DNA of 64,000 nt from Rhinolophus ferrumequinum (GCF_004115265.2 NC_046292.1:11116001-11180000); one strand, 5' to 3'; shown: positions 12,001-42,336, numbered from the stretch's first letter. Notes: generated from the sequence alone by a model not told the origin. Numbers and translations: made by a program.

Positions 12001-12293
12001 AACTCCTGGAGCCTGGTTGTGTGCCCACTCTCCAGAATCCTGCCTGCCTGCTTCTGTGGATAGTTGGGGTGAGGGCCCAGGAAATGCCTCCGACTTTGGG
12101 AGGGGCTGGCCAGTCCAGTCTGCAGTCCAGGAGGCAGGAGGCACTGGGCCCAGGCAGCTGAGTTCTGTCCATAGGGCACTGCCAGCTCTGTCCCCCCCAA
12201 ACCTCACTCTCACCCACATAAGGGGAGCCCCCACTCCAACCCCAGTAGCCACTTACCCGGCAGGAATAGCAGGAAGAAGTAGGCAGCTCTCAT
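9086..12293 (-). CDS. MFAP2: Microfibril-associated glycoprotein 1
   Basis: A small secreted glycoprotein of elastin-associated microfibrils that binds fibrillin and, in the family, TGF-beta/BMP ligands. Coding exons in transcript order: 12293-12257, 11197-11111, 10921-10895, 10792-10706, 10577-10533, 9764-9677, 9468-9395 and 9189-9086, all with GT/AG borders and joining phases, giving 182 aa (human 183). Start MRAAYFFLLFLPG is a signal peptide. Then come an acidic, tyrosine-rich part with DNPDYYDYQ (a likely tyrosine-sulfation site), a glutamine-rich segment (EEQFQFQSQQQVQQE), and a cysteine-rich C-terminal matrix-binding domain (for example PCKQCLNEVCFY, SKCGVMASS, CARSCGGC-stop). The signal peptide is one residue shorter than human (LPGLLA against LPAGLLA) at the first coding exon junction. 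A probable 5'UTR part of the first coding exon extends to 12334. Confidence 0.96.
11590..11805 (+). repeat. L2 LINE 3' end
   Basis: Typical L2 ending: CCATGAGGGCAGAGATT, then TATATCCCCAGGGC, GCACATAGTAGGAGCTCAA and a TAAATGAATG terminus. In MFAP2 intron 1. Confidence 0.7.
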
Positions 12294-14149
12294 GGCTACA
12301 CGGTGAGGCGGGCTGGGCTGGTGTCAGAGGACAGCTAGAGGAAGAGGAGGGGACAAGCTGTATCCCAGGCCCACTAACCCAGGACCGTAGAACCCACCTC
12401 TGCTCCCCTGAATTCAGCCTGGAGAAGGAGGCCCTCGGAATAGAAGCCAGGCATATGGAGGGCCTGGGAATCTGAAGGGGGAACTACTTTGGTGGGACAT
12501 CTGCTGTCCCTGATGGCCCTGTGGGTGTTCAGGTCTCAAGGGACAAGACCTCCAATTTGGCTCCAAGGCTGATCGTGACAAATGGACAGATCCTACCCTG
12601 CCCCGCTCAGGAAGGGGACATTTCTAATCCCCCACCAGCCCTGACCCCGCTCTCTGTACCCACTACCACACCCACCCTCTGGTTCAGCACCTCCCCAGGT
12701 GTCGAATACACTGATCACGTGACTCCCTGATCCCAGGCCTATCCTTGGGACCCCAGCCCTGTCCAGCTAACACCACCGCCCAGACTCAGCAGCATCTGCC
12801 AAACCCACCACCTGCTCCCAATGAAGGCCTGGGCCCTTGCTCAGCAGGAAACTGCATGCATAGGCCCCAGGGTCCCTAAGGGAGTCAGGCCTGGGCAGGG
12901 CTCCCACCCCCAAAAGATTCCTTTTCTGCCAGGCCTCCCAAGACCTGGCTGTCCATCAGACTCACGAGACTGTGGTCTATTTGTCTGCGGCAGCAGGAAG
13001 CACTTAGGGTGGAGTCTAATGAGGGCTTCTCTGGCTCCTAGAAGGGCAACGCTGGAGGGGACCATAACGTCACCCAGCTTAGGGGTGCTGACACTGTATG
13101 ACAAGCGTTATGTGTGTGATTTTTGGGGGGACACACACATAAGAGCTTTTCCCAGGCTCTTGAAGTTCAAGAACTCCTGCTTGAGTCCAGCCTCCAGGCT
13201 TTGGCCCCACAGTGGACTTGGCAGAGTCTACAGGTCCCCATGTCCAGTTCCAGCTCAGTGGAGGGCAACCTCAGACTGTCAGCCTTCTGCTGGGAGGGCT
13301 GGGAAAGAGCCCACAGGGGTCATTTATCCAGGAAGCCCCCTCCCTGCCACAGCAAAGAGAGTTCTTCCAGAAAGCTAACTGGAAACCTAACTTTGCCATT
13401 TCCCCTGGGGAATCTAGGGAGAGGGGAAAGAAAGGAGCAGAAACGTAGGCATCTTTTTTTCCTTCCTCCCAGTCCTGAGACTTCTGCGACCCCTGCCCGT
13501 TTCATGCATGTACCGTCTCACTCCCTTCCTTAACCCTCACTGCAGTCAGATGAGGTGGGTGAGGAAACTGGGGAATGGGTGGGTGGGTGGAGATGAGACT
13601 CATGACTCAAGCTGCCCCAGAGGCAGGGGACATCTGGCTCCCCCCACCCCCATTCCAAAAACCCTTGGCCTCCTCCTGGACGGAGTGACTGAAAGACCTG
13701 GAGCTCCTTCTTTGCAACTCCCTACAGGGCCTCGCTCTCCCATCCTTGTCCCCCCTGGCTGATGGTAGCAGGGCTCGTTGGAGCTGTCACCACTCAGGAG
13801 GAGGCCCTGAGTGAGAGGTGATGAGGGAAGAGACCTCAGTCTGTCTCCAAAGCCCCTCCTTGGCTCCTCAGCCCCCTGCACAGACTCTTTTCCTCCCAGA
13901 AGGTCTGGCACCCAGGCCCAGGCTTATTGGGGGAAGGGATCCCGGGCAAGGGGTGTGGCTGTAAAGAGGAGAGTCCAGTGGGAGTAATGAATTGTAGCTG
14001 GGGACATCTCCGAGCACTTCTACACTATGGATTTTTGGGGTGCGGGGGAGGCCAGGACTTGCCCAGGAGACGACCCACCCCTTCTACAGCTATGGACCCC
14101 CTCCCCTCTGGGTTCTTGGGGGAGGGACACAGGCAGGGCCTACTCGGAG

Positions 14150-14870
14150 CCCCCTGCCCCCACGCTCACTCGGACGGAGGCTCAGGAGGCCGGGCTGGGG
14201 TCGGCTGGAGGAAACCAGATGTTGCGGCCCGCACAGCTGGGAACAATCAGCCACGGAAGCGCTGCGGCGCGCTCTCCCAGTCTCTGATCTCTCTTTGTCT
14301 CTCCGCGTCTCTGTGCCGGCGCTCCCGCCACACACCCCCACCCCACCCGCCACATTCCAACCTCCCAGGGAGAACAAACAAAAGCCACCCCCATCCCCGA
14401 CGCCCCCACCTCTGGCGCCCCCCGAACAGGGACTCTCCTCCCTTCGCAACTCGAGCCCTCCGCCTAAAGCGACCCCAAACTTTCCAAGTGCCCTCTTAGC
14501 ATCTGTTCAGACAGCCCGAGTTCAGGGACCCCGGCAGCCGCCCCCAGGGTCGGGGACCCGCCTCTGGAGGCTCTCCGACGCCCCTGCCCGCGACCCGGGC
14601 ACCCCGAGCGCTTCCCGCCGGGTTCCGCCGTTAGGCCCGCGCCTACCTGGCCGGGTCACTCCACCGCCGGCTCCTAGTCCGCCCGCTGGAGCCGCCCCTT
14701 TGCCAGCTGCGAGCCCCGCTCCTGGCCCCCGACGGGCCGGCGCCCGCCCTCCAGCCCCGGATCCGCTGGGTCCTAACGCGAGCGCTGCCGTCCGGGTCGC
14801 CGCGCCCTGGGGTCTTCACCCGTTTCTGGGGCGGCCCTGGGGGTGTGGGAGGCGCCTGAGGAGCCAGCGT
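14150..14870 (-). promoter_or_regulatory. MFAP2: CpG-island promoter of MFAP2
   Basis: About 700 bases with very high G+C and frequent CpG, unlike the flanks, placed at the 5' end of MFAP2. No TATA box is evident. Long reading frames on the plus strand here follow from base composition. Confidence 0.7.
14647..14850 (-). other. MFAP2: Probable MFAP2 non-coding exon 1
   Basis: On the minus strand a good donor (CCAG|GTAGGC, boundary 14647/14646) closes a GC-rich stretch. The next exon would start at 12334 after CTCTAG. The transcription start is a guess. Confidence 0.45.
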
Positions 14871-14874
14871 TAGG

Positions 14875-15330
14875 TCTGCTCACACTTCATACTGTGCAGA
14901 ACGCTTTCTCATCTCCCCATCACGTCTGGCCCTCAGTCAGTGGTGAGGTGGGTGAGGTGAGCGTTTTGCCCCATTTTACGGGGAAGGAAACCAAGGTTCA
15001 TAAAGGTAGTTCACCCACAGCCACTCAGCTAGAAGTAAGCCTTGCCTTCCCCTCTGGCTTCTCCCAGCTTCCAGGATACCCTCCCTGGCCTGGTATTCCT
15101 CCTACCTCTCTGGCTATGCCTTCTGGGTCTCCTTAGCCATCTTTGGGCCATGCCTGGCTTCCATGCCAGCATTTCTTTCAGCTGGAGGGCTCTAGCCTAC
15201 TGGGTCTGGCCCCACAAATGTCCCCAAGGCACATCAGATCCAACAAGGATCTAAGTCCACTACCTCCTGACCCTCCCCCAGACCTGGCCCTCAAAGGTGT
15301 TCCCACTCAGTGTGGCACCACCAATCTAAC
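14875..15330. other. Intergenic spacer upstream of MFAP2
   Basis: A MIR-like fragment is visible near 14935-15035 (ttttacggggaaggaaacc). Nothing else supported. Confidence 0.5.
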
Positions 15331-16055
15331 ATACCATTACTCAGGCTTCGTCCGCTGCCATCAGCTCCTGCATTCAATCCAGCACCTGGCCACTAATTCT
15401 GCCTCCAAAATAGCTTTTGAGTCTGTCCACTGCCCCCACTGTGGTGTAAGTTACCGTCTCTTGCCTGGACTCTGTAATAACCTCCAGTCTGGGCCTTCCC
15501 AAGTGGGCCCTGCCCTTCCCGGCCCACCTCATACCCTGCCTGTACTCCTACCTAAAGCCTTTCACTGCTTTCCCATGGTAACTAGGATCAAGGCTAATCT
15601 TCCCTGTGGCCCCCAAGGGCCCTTCGCTGTGCTCTGACTCAGGCTTCTCATTCCCTGCCTGGTCCCCATCCAGCCGCATGGCCTTTTGGCAGTCTCTCAC
15701 TAAACCCCTTCCTCTGCTGCCACTGGGCCTTTGCTTTAGCTTTTCTCCCTCCTGGTTGGCTGGCGAGGTCCACCTCTTTCGGGTTATAGGTCAAACCCAC
15801 CCTTCTTCAGAGGAGCCTTCCCTCTCCCTGTCACGCTCCTAAAGCATCTTCTGCTTTACTGCTCACAGCTGTCATGTTGTCCTATGTCTGTGGGATCATT
15901 TGAAATCTGCCCCTTCCTCCCCACCATGAGCCTGTCAGCCACAGGAAGACAGGGACAAGGTCTGTTTTTTTCTCATCCTGTTTTTGCTCATTAGGCAGAG
16001 TGCCAGGCTCAGAACAGCTCTTCAGTAAATATTTGTGGAATCAATGAATGTACAC
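15330..16055 (+). repeat. L2 LINE fragment
   Basis: Matches the L2 3' region in order: 'cttgcctggactctgtaata', 'tttcccatggtaactaggatcaaggct', 'gccactgggcctttgc', then the terminal 'cagtaaatatttgtggaatcaatgaatg' segment. No intact reading frame. Confidence 0.7.
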
Positions 16056-16735
16056 TTGATTTTCCCAGGAGAGATTGGCTGTGGGAGATGGTGGGGGGGG
16101 GGGTGGATGTCCCCTGCCTCTAGGGCAGTCCTCAGACCTGCCTGGTCATGGGAGCTGAGGTCCTGAGGCAGGGGGCTCGGGGGTGGGGAGGAGAAGACTG
16201 GGATGCCCCTTGATTCAGGCCCTGGCCATCAGATCTCCTCGCCCCCTCATACCTCAGCTGCCAATCCCCTAGACTGAACGCTATGAGAAAGTGGTCCCTC
16301 CTTATGTGTGGTTTTGCTTTCCCGAGTTTCAGTAACCCGTGAAACACTACGGTCTGAAAATATTAAATAGAAAATTTCAGAAATAAACAGTTCATGAGTT
16401 TTAAATTGCACACCGTCCTGAATAGCGTGATGAAATCTCGAACCATCTCGCTCTGTCCAGCCGGGACATGAATCATCCTTTTTTCCATTGTATCCACGCA
16501 TATGCTCTGTGCCGGTTAGTCACTTAGTAGCCATCTCAGCTATCAGATCCGCTGTCACGGAACTACAGAGCTTCTGTTCAAGTCACCCTTATTTTACTTA
16601 CTGATGAGACATTCACATAACTTTTATTACAGTATATTATTATAATTGTTCTATTTTATTATTGTTGTTAATCTCTTACTGTACCTAACTTATAAACTTT
16701 ATCATAGGTATTATGTATGTATAGGAAAAAACATA

Positions 16736-17379
16736 TCGGAGGTGCCAAAAAGATGTATACAGGCGGACACTTTGGTCAACATTGCTCAAGCAGTAGTTCG
16801 CCATCATCAGGAGTGTCTAGAATCTGATGATGGGAACCACTTTGAGCACCTCTTGTGATTGCAGAAGTCAAATGTGACTTGTAGTCATCTTTTGTTATTG
16901 GTATATATTGAGTATTACAATTTTAATACAGTTTTCCTTTCTTAAAATGTGTATACTTTATTTTGAATAATTAAATGTTACTTTTTTAAAAAAATTTTTA
17001 TCGGGGAATATTGGGGAACAGTGTGTTTCTCTCCAGAGCCCACCAGCTATAAGTCACTGTCATTCAATCTAGTTGTGGAGGGTGCAGCTCAGCTCCAAGT
17101 CCAGTCACCGTTTTCAATCTTGAGTTGAAAACTAAAAGCCCACCATCCCATGCGGGAATTTGCAACTTGTTGTCGAGAGCTCGCGCTCTAACCAGCTGAG
17201 CCATCCGGCTGCCCCTCCGGAAGCTCAGCGGCAGCTCGTTGTCTTCAATCTAGTTGTGGAGGGCGCAGCTCACTGGTCCATGCGGGAATCGAACCGGCAG
17301 CCCTGTTGTTCAGAGCTCGCGCTCTAACCGAGCCATCCGGCCGCCCCAAAATGTTTATACAATTTTGTGGCACCCTCTG
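16736..17379 (+). mobile_element. mariner-type transposon inserted in the Tigger1 remnant
   Basis: TA target duplications at 16734-16735 and 17380-17381. Inverted ends TCGGAGGTGCCAAAAAG and, reverse-complemented, CAGAGGGTGCCACAAAA. The left half encodes a C-terminus like that of a mariner transposase (HHQECLESDDGNHFEHLL then stop, ending 16858). Only about 290 bases of mariner remain around the SINE. Confidence 0.7.
16989..17347 (-). mobile_element. tRNA-derived SINE dimer nested in the mariner
   Basis: Reverse-strand copy of the same dimer as at 4219. The tail domain is at the left (GGGGAATATTGGGGAACAG) and two tRNA-like heads at about 17165-17220 and 17280-17347. An AAATGTTA-like direct repeat flanks it (about 16975-16982 and 17349-17356). 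Confidence 0.8.
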
Positions 17380-17470
17380 TAGTATTAATAGGGTGTGGTA
17401 CTACCTCTGGTTTCAGGCATCTGCTGAGGGTCCTGAAACGTAACCCCTGTGGATAAGGGGGGACTACTGT

Positions 17471-18590
17471 ATGTCTCATGCATCATTTGTTCCTCTGTGC
17501 TGGTTTGTCAAATGAATGAATGAATAACCATCTGCCACCCCCCTCTCCAGTGTCTATCACAGAATAACAGGGACTTTTGTCTCCTGGAGTGCTAAGGGCT
17601 CTGGGGGCCCATCCAGCCCTCTGTGCCCTCCCGTAGCCTGCCAGGCAGGATCCGAGTAGAGTAGGAGAGGAAACCTCCTGGCAGAAATCCTGCCCCCAAC
17701 ATTTAACAAAAAGGGGGAACTGAGGCCCCAAAGCTGCCAACCCTAGAGTCCTGGCTTCCAGGTCCTCTCTGCTGCTTCTACTTACTCCCCTGGCTCGATG
17801 AACCCACGCAGAGGTGGCAGCTATTCCAGGGGGCAGTGGATGTGGGTGCTCTTCTCCCAACGTCCATGGAGATTTGTTCCTTCCCGGCTCGTCTCTCACA
17901 CCGGGTTGCACACTGCACACAGGCAGAGGCCGTTTTTGTTCACCGGTGTAGCCCATGTGCTTGGCACATGACTGCCGCAGCAATGCCTGAATAATTGGCT
18001 AAGGGGAGGGGAGGGATTCAAACCCAGGCCTCTCCCTATGCCCTCTGGCCTCTCCTTGAACAGCAAATGCCACCCTGAACTGATGCTGGCTGAAGACTCA
18101 GTGCCCAGTGCAGGTACTGGATGGATGTACCTATTGCCAGTTACCTTTTCATACCCCATATCCCTCCTCCTCAGTTTGATTCAACATTTACTGGGCTCCT
18201 AGTCCTAGGGGGGCAGGCCTGGGGATAGTACCGGGGCTTCCAATAATGACGCTGGCAGGACTTTGGAGGGCAGGAATCAGCCTTGGTTTCCTGCCAGGCT
18301 CAGACGGGCCAGACGACCGAGTTGCATCTCGAGTAGGGCATGGCTTGTGTCCCACTGCTGGGATGAGGGCAGAAGCACCCACCCTTCCCTGGGGGGCAGT
18401 GCACGTGGTTTGGCTGGGGGATGTGGGCTCTTCTAAGGGAAGAACTGTGCCACAAACACGTCCCATGACGTGGGGGGTGGGCAGAAGAGAAGGGAACTGG
18501 CCCCGTGCCTCCTAGGGGCTGGCACTTACATGAGGCAAGTCCTTTGTCTTTCTGCCCCTGCAGGAGGAAGGAAGGTTAAGATACGGACAC
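17471..18590. other. Intergenic interval, mostly unassigned
   Basis: A short (GAAT)n run at about 17510-17525 and possible old MIR pieces. No exon or RNA gene recognised. Confidence 0.5.
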
Positions 18591-18594
18591 TGCA

Positions 18595-18770
18595 GTCAAA
18601 GCAATCTGACCTCACCTCTGACTACTTGTGTGACCTCTGAGCCTCAGTTTCCGTATCTGTAAAATGAGGATTGTAACCCACAGTTGTGAGGATTCAATGA
18701 CAGACAATGCTACAAGATGTGTAACAAAGCCCCTGGAAGTATTACGACTATCAGATGAGAAAACAAAGGC
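18595..18770 (+). repeat. MIR SINE
   Basis: Shows 'tgtgacctctgagcctcagtttcc' followed by 'tgtaaaatgagga', the MIR core. Lies just downstream of ATP13A2. Confidence 0.7.
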
Positions 18771-18883
18771 CCAGACAGGGGGTTTGTCTAATGTGATCTG
18801 AAAAATTAGGAGGTGCCAGAAGGGCATCTGACTCAGTGGTATTAGGTAGGAGACAGGCATGGCTGAGCCAGGAAAATAGTGAC

Positions 18884-18889
18884 TTTATT
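18884..18889 (-). terminator. ATP13A2: ATP13A2 poly(A) signal (AATAAA)
   Basis: Minus-strand AATAAA in GCAAATAAAGTCAC, about 250 bases after the stop. Cleavage is expected near 18865. Confidence 0.85.
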
Positions 18890-19141
18890 TGCTACACTGA
18901 CAGCGGCTCTGAGAGGGGTTGGTTGGTGGCTGCTGTCTCTACGTGGGAGATCTGAAGGGGGGGACAATAGTTAGTATTTCCCCAGGTGGGGCAAGAAAGG
19001 CCAGGCTGGGCAGACTTGGCGCAGGAGTGTGACAAATGCCAACCTCAGGGCTGTGGGATCGGTGGTGGTATCTCTGAGATGGGGCCCAGTCGGTGGCTCT
19101 GAGGCAGGGAGATCCAGTGTCCAGGGCACGGAGAGGGTGCA

Positions 19142-38370
<19,229 letters not shown>

Positions 38371-38380
<10 letters not shown>

Positions 38381-38660
38381 GTTGATTCCTCGCGCTCATC
38401 GCCGGCCCCGGCGCTGCGGCCCGTGGCCCTGGCCCGGGCGTCGCGATGGCCCGCAGCGGGGGCGCAAGGCGGAGGGCGGGGGCGCAGCGGAGCGAGGAGG
38501 CCTGGGGCAGCTGCAGCGCCCAGCAGCGAGCACGCCTGGAAAGATGCCGCAGTCGGATTCTGAGCGCCGCCAAGCCCCGCCCCGCCCACTGCGGCCCCAC
38601 GTCCGCCCTCCGCGCCGCGGAGCCTGCCGGGACTTGTAGTCCGAGACGCCTCTGCAGCAC
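38371..38660 (-). promoter_or_regulatory. ATP13A2: CpG-island promoter and 5'UTR of ATP13A2
   Basis: Dense CpG and G+C from about 38050 to 38650, surrounding the start codon. Only ten coding bases lie in this first exon. No TATA box seen. The transcription start probably lies at 38450-38620. Confidence 0.7.
38622..38640 (-). promoter_or_regulatory. ZNF143/THAP11-type motif
   Basis: Minus strand reads ACTACAAGTCCCGGCAGGC, close to the recalled consensus ACTACAANTCCCAGNNNGC. It sits about 250 bases upstream of the ATP13A2 start, a typical position in housekeeping promoters. Confidence 0.65.
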
Positions 38661-38689
38661 GAGCAGAGACAGATAGGACAGCTCTCAGA

Positions 38690-38870
38690 CATACACACTC
38701 ACACAGAGTGGGGGACACTCAGGGAATCTGACAGGACCACCCACAGTCAGATAGGGGGCGACATTCAGGGAATCCGATAGGACAACCCTCAGACACATGA
38801 ACACACAGATACATACTCGGAGAAAACCCTCAGACACACAAACACAAGTACGTACCACGCCTCCCACCCC
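38690..38870. repeat. Degenerate tandem repeat upstream of ATP13A2
   Basis: Two imperfect units of about 45 bases with CAGGGAATCTGACAGGAC and CAGGGAATCCGATAGGAC, flanked by CAGACACA-rich sequence. Confidence 0.6.
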
Positions 38871-40800
38871 ATACCAATTCACAGCTTCCGTAGCCTCCGC
38901 ACTAAGGACCTCCAAAGGGTAGATCAGGAGGGTAGATCAGAGACCCCAGGCTCTGGGGCAAACCAGGGAAGGATAACATCAGGGCCAAGCATAGGACTGG
39001 ACCCAATCCATCATCATTCATCCAGTATGAATTTCTGGAGTGCTGGAGATTGTTCTAGTTGCTGGGGACATGAAGGCGAACAAAACAGACATGAGAGTTC
39101 CCAAAGGTAAACAATAACCTCCTAAGGAAAGAGCTAGAAGGAGAAAGAACTGCCATGGAGAGTAATGGTGGATAGTCTGCAGAAAGAAAGGGAAGCGGGG
39201 AAGTCCTTGCCTGTACCTGATACAAACCAAAGACTCAGTAAGTACATTTGGCAAAGGGGTAAATGTTGGCAGGACTTGCTGACGGATGGGATGTGGAGGT
39301 GCTGGAATGTGTGGAATCAAAGATGCCCCCCAGGGTTTCGGTCTGAGCAGCTGCGGGGACAGTGGAGCCATTTACTAAGCTGGGGCCGGCGGCTGGTGGA
39401 GCAGGTTGACCACTGGGGTGGAGAGGGAGTGGTAGGACGGCCTGAACTGGCTGCACTCAGTTCAGATGAGAAAACTTCTTTCGTCTGCAGATGACATTTC
39501 CAGTGGGGGCAGGCTACTCACCTTCTCAGAGTCCCCGTTTCCTTCCCCAGGGCTCAGCCCAATGCCTGGTAGACTTAACCAGGGGAACCCAGATCCCCAC
39601 GATGGGCAGGAGGGTTGTGTTTAGAAAAATGGCTTGCTCAGATGGCAGATGGCCTTGCCAAGAGGGAGTGTGGCACAGTGGCAAGGGACTGGGCTCCGGC
39701 ACTGGAGAAACCTAGATTTGGATGTGCATCAGTTGCTTTCTAGCTGTGTGAGCTTAAAAAAGTTGCTTTCCCTCTCTGAGCCTCTCTCCTCATTGGTAAA
39801 ATGAAAGCTGCCGAGAGGATGAAATAAAGTGGCAGGTGCTTGGTAGAGCCAATTACTTTCTTTAGATCCTGGTCCTGGGCTAGAAGCTTCATAAAAGCAG
39901 GGGCTTAGTGATGGCACTGCAAAAGTGATCGCCTCATTCTTCATACTGTTAACGCTGCGTGGCATTCCAGAAGCTCCATCCTCTGAGCCATCTGGGCAGG
40001 AGCCACACTTGCCCCTCAACCTGCCATCTTGACAGGGCAGGAATCCAGAGGAAGCTTTCCTCCAAACCACAGAGGATGTGGGAGGTTACCTTTGGGGAAG
40101 TGGCTCTCTCACTGTGCGGTCTGCGGGCTAGACTGCAGTCACCTGTGGACCAGGACCAATTTGAAGAACTTGCCTTCCTGGGCTGCTGCTCCCCTGGGAG
40201 CCCACAGGAAGAACATAATATGTCTGGCAAAAGGCTTGAGAAGTTACTCATTTGGACTGGTTTATTCTAGAGCATTGCCTCACTTCTCGATTTCTGGAGA
40301 TTTCACTAGACTTTTGCAACAAAAGGGATTTTCTTACCTAGTGACAAACCCCATGACAAGATAATGGCTGTCTAGACACATAAAGTGGAGTTTCAGCAAT
40401 TTGTTGTGTAGTTTGCTGGGCAAGGAGGAGAAGGGGCTGGCAGAGAATTTGTGTTGGGAGTCAGTTGGTGGCGCGCCCTTCCTGCACAGAGCAGTCCCTG
40501 TGACCTGAGAGCTGAAAATTAAGCATTATTAATTAGCTTTGCACAGAAAAAGCATCTGCTGAGCAGGAGGTCTCTAACTCTGGCCAGTCATACCAGAAAT
40601 ATACCAAACTGTCAAGTCCAGAGGGCTGGCAATTAATCACCCTTGTAGTCCCCGCAGCCTTCCACAGACGGCCTTTCACACAGTAGGTATTCGAGACAAA
40701 TCAGTTAAACTGTGTTTGTGGAGCATTTGCTTTACTGCTGACGAGGGCCTTTTCACATTTGTTTTATATTTTGAATATTAACATATGTTAAGTATTTATT
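38871..40800. other. ATP13A2-SDHB intergenic interval, left part
   Basis: Old repeat remnants: a 'ggggacatgaaggcgaacaaaacagac' ancient-repeat piece near 39010-39310 and a MIR near 39660-39860. No gene recognised. Confidence 0.5.
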
Positions 40801-40802
40801 TA

Positions 40803-40960
40803 AAATTTTCAGCTTTATGGAGGTATAATTGACTAAATTGTCAATAAAGATACCTAAAGTGTATGACATGATTTTGTTATACGTATACACTGTGAAATGA
40901 TTGAAATGACCCTCCCCCATCGAGTTAATGAACACATCCTTCTCCTCTCCTATTTACTTT
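40803..40960 (-). mobile_element. L1 fragment
   Basis: 'cagctttatggaggtataattgac' and 'acactgtgaaatgattgaaatg' match the reverse-strand L1 3' region seen again at 53935-54050. Confidence 0.6.
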
Positions 40961-41987
40961 TGTTTTGTTTTGTTTTGTGAGAACTCTCGTTTATACTTAT
41001 CTAGACTTCAACCACAATTCTGAGAGAGGAATGTTCTTAATTCCCATTTTACAAATAGGAAAACAGAGGCACAGAGGTTCAACAACTTGCCCGAAGGCCG
41101 GGTAAGAAGAGACGGTCGGCTCCAGTCCGAGTGAAACGTGAAGCATTCATTCCACAGTATTATTTTTGTGTGAAGGCACATCATCTGAACACAATCAGGG
41201 TACAGAAGCAGCATAAAGGATAAAATACTGTCTTTCTTTGGTCAGGTCAGCAGTTTTATTAGAAAAGTCCTTGTGACTGTTGAAATAGAACATGTGCCTG
41301 CAAGCCAATGAAAGATTAAATGAGCAGCCAGTTAAAAGCTCTGTTGCTAGCATATTCCAGTTTAGCTGGAGTTTGAATGGAGAGTGACTACAGTTGCAAA
41401 CTTGACATCTGATGAAGCCGATCTGAATGGCAACTCCTCAGCGACACCCTGCCTTTTACCACTGGCTGGGGTTGCAGAGCTGTCTTTACAAGCCATAAAG
41501 TGACCCACAAGAAAAACCCAATTTTCCCTACAGCCCCAAAGATTAGAAGCAAAGTCACATTATCCGTGAATCCAAGAAATGGGACCTTCCAGAGGCTGAC
41601 AGAAATCAATGAGGTACAGCTTTTGCCCAACTGCCCTCCAGGCACGTGGCATGGGGTCTGCCTGAGGTTTTTTTTTTTTTCAGTTCTCTTCTGAATTTTG
41701 AGCTTTAACCCTGGAGGACTGTATACTGTATGGTCTTACGGTGGTGGTCATGAATTCTGAGATACTCTATCCAAGGGTAAATACCGTTCTCTAAATTTCC
41801 AGTAACTCAAGATGCTTGTTCTTTTTCCCTTAGTGACCTGGGCTCCTGGGTGGCGGGGAACAAATCTTGTTCATCTTTACATCAGCACCTCACTTCCCAA
41901 GATGCTCGAGTAGTGCTGTTGAACTGTCCCTTTTAAAAGCCAGAAATGCTCGTTAAAGGTTTCTTCTTAGTGAATCAGACATTTTTT

Positions 41988-42013
41988 AGTATATGTGCTG
42001 CCGAAGCGATCAC
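41988..42013 (-). pseudogene. U6 snRNA 5'-fragment retrocopy
   Basis: Minus strand begins GTGATCGCTTCGGCAGCAC and ends ATATACT: the first 26 nt of U6 with one mismatch (position 4). It is bracketed by perfect 16-bp direct repeats GAATCAGACATTTTTT at 41972-41987 and 42014-42029. Too short to function; no U6 promoter. Confidence 0.85.
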
Positions 42014-42284
42014 GAATCAGACATTTTTTGTTAGCCGCCTGCCTCATGACACAAGAAGCCTTTGTTTCCTGGACGACCTCACTGCTACAACTTAAAAAGC
42101 AGCCCTGGGATATTCTTGAGTGAAAACGGGGTCTACCTGAATGTGAAATAGCAGGGGAAATTGTAAAAAAGTTGTGGGGCATCTACAACCACAGACAACT
42201 TAACCAGTGGTTAAAAAGGGCTAAGGTAGAAAATACATTTTACACACACACATCTATCAATGGATGAACAGATACACAAAATGT

Positions 42285-42286
<2 letters not shown>

Positions 42287-42336
<50 letters not shown>

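Larger units (their letters stand above)
16286..17470 (+). mobile_element. Tigger1-like (pogo/TcMar) DNA transposon remnant
   Basis: Left end has the 'cttatgtgtggttttgctttcc' terminal sequence and a following block recalled from Tigger1 (AATATTAAATAGAAAATTTC, GAAATAAACAGTTCATGAG). The right end closes with GTGGATAAGGGGGGACTACTG. The transposase interior is missing. A mariner and a SINE dimer are nested inside. Confidence 0.75.

Noticed and set aside
12017-12475. 152-codon plus-strand frame over MFAP2 exon 2
   Set aside because: A reverse-strand shadow of the MFAP2 signal-peptide exon and flanking introns.
14040-14873. A 277-codon plus-strand open frame in the CpG island
   Set aside because: It lies antisense to MFAP2 exon 1, is dominated by proline, arginine and alanine, has no recognisable domain, and neighbouring frames are also open. 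High G+C removes stops by chance.
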